A stretch of DNA of 64,000 nt from Hymenobacter baengnokdamensis (GTDB taxonomy: Bacteria > Bacteroidota > Bacteroidia > Cytophagales > Hymenobacteraceae). Location: positions 3,658,001 to 3,722,000 of the forward strand of contig NZ_CP044285.1 of assembly GCF_008728635.1 (NCBI RefSeq), written 5' to 3'. The notes under the pieces are model-generated. The model did no database searches and was not told the origin of the DNA. It was given only the letters and a program-made list of their open reading frames with translations. Of the stretch, positions 1 through 8,964 are shown piece after piece. Each line of letters begins with the position of its first letter. Within the stretch, counting starts at the first letter, position 1. The position numbers and the translations under genes were made by a program.

Positions 1-3000
1 TGTTCTTCTCGTCGTAGGCGCCCGTTTCCAGCGCGTACGCATCCTGGGGCCGGCTGCGGGCCGCGTAGGTGGCATCGGTGAGGCGGCCCAGCCCATCGTA
101 GCCGAAGCGGTAGCGGCGCTCGCGCTCGGGCTGGTTTTGCTGGGCGGCGTTGTGGGCCGTCCAGCTCACGGCCGAGATGCCCCCGTCGTAGCGGGGCGCA
201 TTGCCCGTGGCGTTGGCCTGCTCGCGCACCAGCTCCAGGCCGAACAGGTCATTTTCGGGATTGGTCGTCAGGTCGCTGTGATTGATGCTACTCAGCTGCC
301 CATGCAGGTTGTAGGCAAAATCCTCGGTTTGCAGAAACGTCGCTCCCGCGTTCGTACTGTGCAGCCTCTTCTGAGTCAGTTCTCCCAGGCCGGTATACGT
401 GCTGCTGCTGACCAGTACTTCCGGCTCCAGATTGCCCTGCGTCTGGTTTTGCTGCCAGGTTTGCAGTAAATGGCCAACCGCGTCATAGGTAAACCGGTTG
501 CGGATGACGACGGGCGTAGCGCCGCCATACTCCTGCTTTTTAATCGTTTTCAGCACCTGCGGTACGAAGCCCTGCTCGCGGTAAACCAGGGTGGTGACGT
601 CGAGCAGGCTGGCACTGGGCTGCAACAGGTTATTGCCCTGCTTCTGAATGAGGTTACCGTACTGGTCGTAAAACAGGGCGGTGGTTAGCCAGTCGCCGTA
701 CTGGCCATCGGGGGCCACGAGCCGGCGGCGCGTGACGGTGGCCAGGCCCCGCGTCTGGGTAGTGGCTGTAGGCTGCTCGGCCGTGCTCAATTCCGGTGCC
801 GAGCGATAAGTGTAGTCCGGCTGCCCATCCGCGTTCAGGTCGTAGTCGTCGAAGAAGGAGAGCGCGAGCAGCGTGCCCGACGCGCCGTCCTGCACCACCG
901 GAAACGTGTTGCTGGTAGTGTAGCTGCCTCCACTGCGGGTCTCATAGTCCAGGGACGGTGCAAACTGGTCGGCCGCGGCCTGCACATCCGAGCGCTGGCG
1001 GCTGTCGGACCAGAGGCCTTCCACCACGGCCCGGTTCTGGGCGTCGAACTTGGTAAACAGCCACTGATTGCTGGCCCGATGCGTGCCATCTTGCACGAGA
1101 ACAGGCCGGTCGAAGGAATCATACACCAGGTACACGGCCGCCGCGCCCGGAAACTTGCGCTCTACGACCCTGCCCCGGTCATCGTAGGTATACTGGTAGA
1201 GCCAGCGGTCTTTAAAGCCAGCATCCTGGATGTTCCACTGCCCCGAGCTGGTTAGTGCCTGGATGGCCGCGGGCGGGATGACCAGCTGCACGTAGCCGGC
1301 ATCGGTGTAGACAGTATAGGTATCGTAAGTACCCGCCCCCGCCCCGCTGGCCACAACTTTGCGCTGGAGCACTACCCGGCCCAGCTGGTCCTTGAAGACT
1401 TCCGTGCGGCGGTTGTCGGGGTCGAGCGAAATCTCTTTTGTTAGCTGCCCTTCCGGGTAAAACTGGGTGCCGTCGAAGCCCTGCCAGTGGCGCACCTCGG
1501 TAGCCGTATTACTGGCATAGCTCAGGCGGGTAGTGTGTCCCGTCCAGGCCTGGCCGCTTTGGGTTTGCTCCAGCGGCCGGCCCAGCGGTGAAGCCTCGGT
1601 CGTGGTCGTACTGAATGGCTGGCTGTCCTTCGGAGCATAATAGGCCGTTTGTTTAGCAGAAGCCGCGGGCTCATAATAACCGGGTGTCTTGGTGGCTGAA
1701 GGAACCGAAAAAGGCAGGAAGGATTGAGCTGCCGTGGGGCTGCCTTCATAGCTAAGGTGCTGCACTATGTCTTCCTGGGCCGGGCCGGCCTGTACGGTCA
1801 GCTGCTGGATAGGCTGTCCCAGGCTGTTGGCATACGTCACGGTTTGCTGCCGCTCAGTGGGACCCAGCTTGATAAGCTGCGTGGGGTCCGTCACGCCGGG
1901 CTTGAGAACGGTGAGGGTACTGGTATAGGTGAGCGGCTGTTGGTTAACCTGCTGTCCGGCCAGGGCATCCAGCACCTCTACCGGAGCGGACTCGTCCTCG
2001 GGGCTCGTGCCCCCGGCCAGGCGTACGGTGTAGCTGCCGGCCGTGTAAACCGTCAGTTGGGCGGAGGTCTCCCCTGCTACCGGCTGCCCGTTGAGTAGCC
2101 AGGTGTAAGGCCCGGCGTTGGCGGGGTTGGCCTGTAGGGTAAGGCCCGTGCCATACGCGAGGGCAACGGGCTGCGTAGGTACTACCCCGGCAATAAGCAG
2201 CTGTACCCGGCGCAACAGCACATGCACGGGTACCCGCGCATTCTGCTGGCAATCCGTCACGGCTAGGTAATAGTCGCGACTTTGCGTCAGCGACGGCGTG
2301 GTGAAGGTGGCCCCACTGGAGGAGCCCGAAGCTAGGGTAGCGCTGGTGGCGTCCTCATACCAGGTATAGGTATAAGCGGCGTTATAGTTACTGATTGTCA
2401 GGTTAACGCTACCGGGCCCGAAGCGCTCCGTCCCGCCTACGACCGCACTAGCCTGCGTACCTACAGTAACCGTAAAAGACAGCGAGTAGGTCTGCTGACA
2501 GGGGGACGAGGGCAACTGATAGGTCAGGACGTACACCTCGCTTTTAACACTGCGGTTATCGGGATAGTCGTAGGCGCCTACCTGGACTTGCCCATTGGAG
2601 AGCAGGGTCATGTCGCTTGCCCCACTAGCCGAGGTATAGCTACTACTCCAGCTACAGTTCGCGGCTCCGGCTGGTGGCACCAGAATGAGCGTTTCTCGCG
2701 GGCAAATAGTAGCGCTAGCTGCTGTCACGTTAACCGCATTACCCTGGACTGTTAGTACTTGGTTAGCGGGCGGCCCCACCACCGTTACGTCGTGGTAAGC
2801 AGTGGGGGGAGAAGTGGTGCCACCGCTCATCTCATCTGTACAGGTCGCCGTAAGGGCTACTTGATAGACTCCGGGGGTATTCCAGGTAACAGTGGCGGAC
2901 GTGAAGCCATCTCCGTCGGCGGGCGTAAGACTATCGCCTCCACTCCAGCTCCAGCTGCTGCAGAAATCTGCATTACAACTGAAAGTGGCCGGCTGGCCTA

Positions 3001-3154
3001 CGCATACCTGAGCAGGGCCGCTTATGTTAAGGGTGACTTGCTGAGTCGACGGGGAAAATTGCCCATGGGCAGTACCCTGACAAAATCCCACTAAGGCACC
3101 CAACAGCACGATGCCGCGCAGCAAACCCTGGAAACAAGTAGTAAATGGGAACAT
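1..3154 (-). CDS. Secreted RHS/YD-repeat protein with PKD-like N-terminus (partial, runs off left edge)
   Basis: The minus frame starting with ATG at 3154 stays open to base 2, about 1051 codons, with no stop inside the window. Residues 1-31 look like a signal peptide (MFPFTTCFQGLLRG, then a hydrophobic run, then AHGQ). PKD/Ig-like domains of the type Bacteroidota use on surface proteins follow (for example CVGQPATFSC and SWSWSGGD). Around residues 390-480 is a DUF6443-like block (VTYANSLGQPIQQLTVQAGP). From about residue 640 come YD/RHS repeats (YTYDDRGRVVERKFPG, RYRFGYDGLGRLTDATY). A calcium-loop-like DLNADGQPDY sits near residue 780. The toxin-like variable tail expected after the RHS core lies beyond the window. 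It starts 49 bp after the stop of the broken paralogue upstream, so the two were probably co-transcribed. Family is well supported; function (adhesion, surface or polymorphic toxin) is open. Confidence 0.85.
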   Translation of the reverse strand, partial: MFPFTTCFQGLLRGIVLLGALVGFCQGTAHGQFSPSTQQVTLNISGPAQVCVGQPATFSCNADFCSSWSWSGGDSLTPADGDGFTSATVTWNTPGVYQVALTATCTDEMSGGTTSPPTAYHDVTVVGPPANQVLTVQGNAVNVTAASATICPRETLILVPPAGAANCSWSSSYTSASGASDMTLLSNGQVQVGAYDYPDNRSVKSEVYVLTYQLPSSPCQQTYSLSFTVTVGTQASAVVGGTERFGPGSVNLTISNYNAAYTYTWYEDATSATLASGSSSGATFTTPSLTQSRDYYLAVTDCQQNARVPVHVLLRRVQLLIAGVVPTQPVALAYGTGLTLQANPANAGPYTWLLNGQPVAGETSAQLTVYTAGSYTVRLAGGTSPEDESAPVEVLDALAGQQVNQQPLTYTSTLTVLKPGVTDPTQLIKLGPTERQQTVTYANSLGQPIQQLTVQAGPAQEDIVQHLSYEGSPTAAQSFLPFSVPSATKTPGYYEPAASAKQTAYYAPKDSQPFSTTTTEASPLGRPLEQTQSGQAWTGHTTRLSYASNTATEVRHWQGFDGTQFYPEGQLTKEISLDPDNRRTEVFKDQLGRVVLQRKVVASGAGAGTYDTYTVYTDAGYVQLVIPPAAIQALTSSGQWNIQDAGFKDRWLYQYTYDDRGRVVERKFPGAAAVYLVYDSFDRPVLVQDGTHRASNQWLFTKFDAQNRAVVEGLWSDSRQRSDVQAAADQFAPSLDYETRSGGSYTTSNTFPVVQDGASGTLLALSFFDDYDLNADGQPDYTYRSAPELSTAEQPTATTQTRGLATVTRRRLVAPDGQYGDWLTTALFYDQYGNLIQKQGNNLLQPSASLLDVTTLVYREQGFVPQVLKTIKKQEYGGATPVVIRNRFTYDAVGHLLQTWQQNQTQGNLEPEVLVSSSTYTGLGELTQKRLHSTNAGATFLQTEDFAYNLHGQLSSINHSDLTTNPENDLFGLELVREQANATGNAPRYDGGISAVSWTAHNAAQQNQPERERRYRFGYDGLGRLTDATYAARSRPQDAYALETGAYDEKN

Positions 3155-3203
3155 AGACACAGCAGCGTTTTTCGAAAGAAGGAATGGGCGCACTACTGCT
3201 GCC

Positions 3204-6200
3204 CTATTGTATACCACAGGGGATTTGCTGCGTGCCGGAGCTACTGTAGTGTTCGATGGAAAAGACATCCGAAGTGCCCACTACATAGCCACTGGCGTTG
3301 GTAATAGTACACTGATACAGCTGTTTAGCCTGCGCCGACGAGCTAGCCGGTGATTGACCGCTTGCTAAGACTGTAATCGAGGAGCTAGTGAGCCCCGGCA
3401 TCTCTTGCCAAGTAGATGTACCTGGTGTGATAGACCTCCAGGTATAGGTGTAGCTACCTGGAATATCTATATGAACATTAAATGTTGTGCTCGAAGTATT
3501 GGTAGCCGAAGAACCACAAGTATTTTCGAGCCGGTTGGCCACCGCACCACAGTTATCAATGGCGACTACCCCATTAGTGCACGAGGTGATGGTGATAGGG
3601 GCAGGCCGAACAGTAATAAACTGATAACTAGTAGACGTCTTGCTTTGACCACTGATGCGCACCAGGAGCTTTACCTGATACACTTGTTCCTGAGTAGGGG
3701 CGCTGAAGCTATGCTGGGCACTGGGAGTCGATGAGAAAGCGGTCATGGTGTTATCGCCGAAGTCCCAGCTGTAGCTCAAGTCTGTTCCACACGCACTGTT
3801 TGCCGTAAACGTGAGCGGGCTGCCGTCCTGCTGGATTCCGCTAACCACGAAAGAGGGCGCAATAGCTGGCGTGCGCCCGGCAACTACCTGGTCCAGCTGC
3901 TTCACAATCGCGCCATTATGGTCGCGCACCCTGACCAGGCTACCTAGCACGTTATAGTCGTAGAAACTGGTACGCCCCCGCCCGTCGGTTTCGGAGGTTT
4001 TGCCCCTCGTTAAGTCATAGGTCGTGCTGGTTGCCACAGCAGTTGCCGGTAATAGGAGCACGTCATCCACCTGTAGAGCCGTCGAGCCGTTGTTGAGCAA
4101 TTGAAGCGCTAAGCCGGTAGGCGATGCAGCCCCCAGGTTGATAAGCAACTCGTACAGCTGCCATTGTCCGGTAGCCGAAGTGATAGCCAGGGGCTGGGTA
4201 GCTGGCAGGGTTCCGCCCGTACTGCTCGTAAAAGTCAGCAAGAGGGAGCCGGCGCTACTACTCGTGCGGCGAGCCCAAAAGCTTAGCCGATAAGCTGGCG
4301 CCGTAGACGTAGGCCACCGGCTGCTCAGAAACGCATTGACGGGAAGCTCCATGCCTGCCTGGCCGGTACGAGCGGCCGGCCCGGAAGCAGCAAGTGGTTG
4401 GTTCGCGCTGGTCGAGGCTGAAAAAGCATAGTCCTTTTCCGACTCGAAATCCGAAAAGACTACTTCGCTTGCTAAGGCATTGGCAAGCTGCAGCACAGGC
4501 AATGTATTGGCATACCCTAAGTGAATAGCCGTGACCTGGCGGCCGGCCTCGGTCCGGGTAGAAAGTGGCTGCAGGTGGCTGGTTGTCTCTAGTAGAGTAG
4601 AGGTCCGCTTATAGCCGTCTGGCACATGTAACTCCGAGCTGCCGGCCGCATTTACAATGACCTGAATGGAGTCATTCGAGCCGCTTATGCCTCTGACTAG
4701 TGGGGTAGCCGGTTGGTAGCGGAAGGTTTGGTAAGGACGAGTAGGCCCAGGCTGGCTGGTAGTTGTAAACGTATTGAGCGTACCCCCAAGAAAGCTCACC
4801 TGACTGGTCGGACTGACTACTTCCGAAATGGTTTCTACTACGTCCCCACTGCTTTGCCAGTCCCCTGAAGCTATCCGCTGCTGCATTGCAAGCAGCCGGG
4901 CCTCACTCGTTTGAGCGGTGAGCGGATAGTCCGTTAGGTACTTGTAGCGGGTGCGGTAATAGCTGCCCTCACTCGTGCGCGTTGCCTGGGCCGCGAGCCA
5001 GCCGCGACTGTTGTAGTTGTACTGGGTAAGGCTTTGATTCGCAGTGCCCGACGCATTAGGCGTGAGGGAGGTTTGCTGCCGCACCGCGTACAGAAAATCG
5101 GTTAGAATCGGATACTTGGCATAGGCATACACATTATCAGGCCCGCTCAGTAGCTGCTCATATACTAAGCCGGTGACGGGGGGCAAAGTCGGGGCTAAGT
5201 TGCGGTATTGGTAAGTAAAGGTTTCCTGACGCACCGTAGCTCCCGCGGCATTGCCGACCGGTTCGGCCAGGTAGAGAATACTTTGTGGCAGCCCGCGCCG
5301 AAAATCGTAGTTGGTAGCCGGGGCAAAGGGATAGAGGTCAGTACTTGCCTGCAGGGGAGCGACCGACGGGCAGGTGGTCGTGCCATGGGGTGCTACGGTA
5401 CGACTTTGGCGGGCTACGCCCATCGCAGCCCGGGCCCAGCTGATACCGGCTGCGGCCCCATCTGCTGCCGTAGTTTCGTCGGCACTGCCGGGCACCAGAT
5501 AAGTAGTTATTACCTGGCCCTTGCCGGGTAGCTGCTCACTCACCTGCTGATACCCAATGGCACGGGTCTCGAAGGGGTCGGTCGTTAAGTCATCTCCGCA
5601 GCGGGCCGTGGCATTAGTCCATTGCTGCTGCGCGGTCGCTTCACTGGCGGGCAGGGCAAGCGCGAAATGTGGTGCCCGTAGTAATAGGCCGCTGGCCGAG
5701 CCATTAGCCAGCTGGTAGCCATACTCCCGGCGGGTTTCCAGCCCCGTAATCCCGTCCTGGACCCGAATGGCCCGGATGCGGACGCCCCCTGCCGGATAGG
5801 ACTCCTGAGCTACCGGGTCGTAAAAGCGGGGAGCTTCGTACTCTAACAGGGCTTTACCACCACCCGGTAGGCTTACGCCGGTAAGGGTGCCCGCTAGAGC
5901 CGTTTTGAAATTGGGGGCTGGTCGACGGTCAGCCCCCGGTAGGGTAAAGCCACCGCCGGCATACGTAGGCGATTCGTAGAGGCGGTAAGGTGCCGCGGGA
6001 ACGACAGTAGCTTGCCCTAGTAATTGCGGATAAACATACAGCTGGGGAATCAGCGTACTACTGCCATTGGCGTTGTAAAAACCCCAGTAGTCCCGGTCAT
6101 TTGCTCCAAAGGGCGGCAAGGCAACCGTTGTAGCGGTTGTCTGGTCATAGGTAAAGGTGTAAAGAGGTTGCGTGGCACAGCCATTACTGACGCGAATACT

Positions 6201-8085
6201 CGTTAGAAACCGACGCGGATTGTAGAAGTCTACTAATGGACCTCCCTTTTTATCATACCAGAGTCCCCCGAGGGGAACTGGGTTAATATAATCAAATAAA
6301 TATTGTTTTACTAATTGTCTCGTAAGGGAGGAAGTTATCGTCGCCGCTGTAGCGAAATAATCGGTTTGGCCGGTTAAGGTTAGGTCAAAGGTGATGGTCG
6401 TTGCGGCAGAGCTGACGGACTGAAGCCAGTACTGCGTACTAGTCGTTTCCAGTTTGTAATCCTCGGTACCAGCGCCACTGTCTGCGCCGCGCGCCATACG
6501 CCGCGAGGTCTTATCCGATTGACCATCGGGCGTAGCAGTGGCTAGATAGGTGAAGTTTATCTGGTCGCCCGCGCTAGTGCTGTGTCAGGGAAATTTATTA
6601 CCTAAAGAATCGACTGGCTCCCCCTCTCCTTTTCGGAGAGGGGGCCGGGGGGTGAGGCGCCCACCAGAACGATTAGGTAAGGAACTTGCCTGACGCAGCA
6701 CTAGTCGTTATAGTAGAAGCCTGCCAGGAAGAAATATAGGTTAGCGCCGTGTTAGTATCCGAAAACTTATACAAGCTATAGTCCCGCAGGAAATAGCTGG
6801 GACTGGCCGTAACATCGGTTGCTTTTTTTGTTATCGTCTCAGGTTTGTTAAACACGTAGCTTGTCCCATCGGTCGTCTGAATAGTAAAGGCCGAAATGCC
6901 TGCACCTATGTCAATAGAGCCCACCGTAATCGTAATAGGGTCGTAGGGGATGGTGCGCGCCCGGCCTTGCCCATCAAAGACAAACTTGCCCGTATGCCCC
7001 GGCAGAGAATACGAGAAGACGTCGGGCTCTGAGTCATACAGGTTCAGGGGAGAAGCGCCGGCAAGCGCCTGCGGAATATTGCCTATCTGCGTGAGTAGCT
7101 GATAGGCGGTTTGTTCCCCCGCCGTACAGCCGGCAGCATCCAGCGCAGCCGGCGGATTGGGAACCGCATCGATAGTCGCTTGGACAGCAGTGCTAGTCGA
7201 TGGGTACAACAGCCAGCCATACCGATTTTGATTTGGGCCAAGTACTTGCCGGTCATCTGGTAAGTCGCGTACTTCTCGATGGATGCTCACTTGCCCGGTC
7301 AACGCCCAGTTCATACCCACTTTCCCCCCTTGGTCATCAACCTGTACCCCGGCAGCCGCATAGGCCAGGCCCAGTGGCACGGTAACGTTACCGGCCTGTA
7401 CCGTATGGAGCGGTACATATAGCTGGGCCGTCCCCGTGAATTTATCAACCGTTATTTCCTGAGGAAACCAGCCGGCAGTCGAAGCAGCTCCTGTTTTAAA
7501 TCCAGCGCTGGCTGGGTCAGGCTTAACCTGTATGTAGTCCAGGTTAATCCAACCCGTGTCGTCCGCATCATAGCGAACCATAATGGTGTTGCTACCAGCC
7601 CGCAGGTTTAAGACCAGGGTGGTTGTCGCCCAAGCAGACCAGGAATTAGTCGAGGGAAAGAGCGCCTGAGTTACATCGACGTTATTGACGTAGACGCTCA
7701 GGCTCGACACCCAGGGGCGAGCAGCAGTGTAGCGAAAATCAACGGCATACGTCCTGGTTTCCGGAACCGAAACGGCTGTAAACGTTACGGCTGAAGCGCC
7801 ACGCTGCGTAATGTATTCGGCGTAGCCAATGCCGGCTGCCGAAGCTGTGCTCGCGCTCGTTAGCACAGCTACCTGCGGGTCCTCTGCCTGATAAATTCCC
7901 TGCCCCCAACTGGAAGTTGCGGCGCCGAGCAGCCAGAGCAGCGTACACATCACGAGCAAGCCAACACGGGGGTTGCCAGCATTAGACCCCGGTCTAGTGG
8001 CAAAGCGCTTGCGAAGACTAATTGCCCGCCAGGTCAGCGCTTCCTTGTAAGTAACAGCATGGAAAAAAGAGGAAACGTTGACCAT
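3204..8085 (-). pseudogene. Giant secreted CBM/PKD RHS-type protein, split by a 123-bp MITE
   Basis: Two minus-strand pieces, 8085-6673 (470 aa) and 6497-3204 (1097 aa), are halves of one gene. Removing the insertion at 6578-6700 plus one CTAG copy (127 bp) joins them in frame: ...ASTITTSAGDQINFTYLA..., giving about 1584 aa. The N-terminus has a long basic leader and hydrophobic signal (about residues 40-61). A CBM6/CBM35-like sugar-binding domain follows (YQAEDPQVAV to WINLDYIQVKP, about 64-190), then the entry segment typical of Bacteroidota RHS proteins (GWFPQEITVDKFTGTAQLYV). The second half has RHS-like repeats (YDYNVLGSLVRVRDHNGAIV), a jelly-roll-like domain, and a PKD domain (SYSWDFGDNTM). 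The last residues SGKFLT and the TAA of the 470-aa piece come from the insertion itself. The short form could still be exported, but it lacks the repeats. Confidence 0.88.
6578..6700. mobile_element. MITE-like element, 123 bp, 28-bp terminal inverted repeats, CTAG target duplication
   Basis: Termini are 28-bp inverted repeats (6578-6605 and 6673-6700) matching at 23 of 28 positions: outer ends TGCTGTGTCAGG and CCTGACGCAGCA, inner ends TTACCTAA and TTAGGTAA. The element is flanked on both sides by CTAG (6574-6577 and 6701-6704), a direct 4-bp target duplication. The interior has no room for a transposase and carries a GC-rich hairpin (CCCCCTCTCC...GGAGAGGGGG, about 6620-6644). A 4-bp YTAR-type duplication is known for IS5-group transposases, so mobilisation in trans by such an element is a reasonable inference. 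No transposase gene occurs in this window. Confidence 0.85.
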
Positions 8086-8964
8086 AGGATGAGTAGCTAT
8101 TCAACTAGGCTTCAACTGGGCAGAAAGCGCTACTGAATAATCTCTCAAAAGTCTGGGCCAGCTGACTATTTAAAAGGACAAAGTTCCTATTTTTACAACA
8201 TGCTATATAGAATAAAATTTAAAATAAAAACATATTATTTATATAATTTATTATAAATAAAAGTCAAATATGCTTTAGATAGCTTATAAATTAGCTTTCA
8301 TTTATCCTGAATTATAAGTAAATTGTGACATAGAGGACCCATAATCAACCAAAAAAAGTGGCTTTAACAATACCGCGGACCCATAGCGAGTAGCAAGCTC
8401 AAGTTGTGGTAGAGACAACATAAAAAGGTCTGTTCGGCGAGAAGCAGGCTGAGTTTGAAGTATTCGCCACTTCGGGCAGTTGGCTACCCGTTTTGCCGAG
8501 CTGATAGATACGGAAACAGCGTAGAGATTCGTCCTGGCAATGGCCTCGTTCATGTTTATGCCCGCAGTCAGGCCGTGCACGAACTAATACGCAAGTCATA
8601 TGGCATAAATCCAATTTATGCAAGGATATCCCCAATAGGGCACAACTATTGCAGAAACCCTTGAATTAGAGTTGAGGAAGATAATTTTGTAACTTTCTCA
8701 GTATTCAATCTAAAATAACAGCGCTAAGCTAAGTAGCCTTTACCTTTGTAAGTACAATTATTTTTTACTATTTACAGTAGAGTCAGCTTATCCTTCTAAC
8801 GCTGCAATTAGTGTGGCTTTTATATAAGGCAGCTGTGAGTACTGTACGCGCTACTCGATGCCTGAGCAATATACCCTTTCCACTATTTATGTGTTTGCTC
8901 TCTGCCAGTGGCCCGCTATCGGGCCGCTGGCAGATTTTTATTTTACTCCCTACGCGGCCGCCTG
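8086..8964. other. Long intergenic region, AT-rich part plus no convincing gene
   Basis: This stretch separates the start of the split RHS gene (minus) from the heparinase-like gene (plus). Bases 8190-8300 are very AT-rich and probably include the promoter region of the minus gene. From 8300 to 8660 short overlapping reading frames exist on both strands (best is 8302-8580 minus, 92 codons). None shows a recognisable domain, signal peptide or start context, so I do not call a gene; it may be the remnant of a decayed one. A TACCTTTG box at about 8741-8748 on the plus strand fits a Bacteroidota promoter for the downstream gene. Confidence 0.55.
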
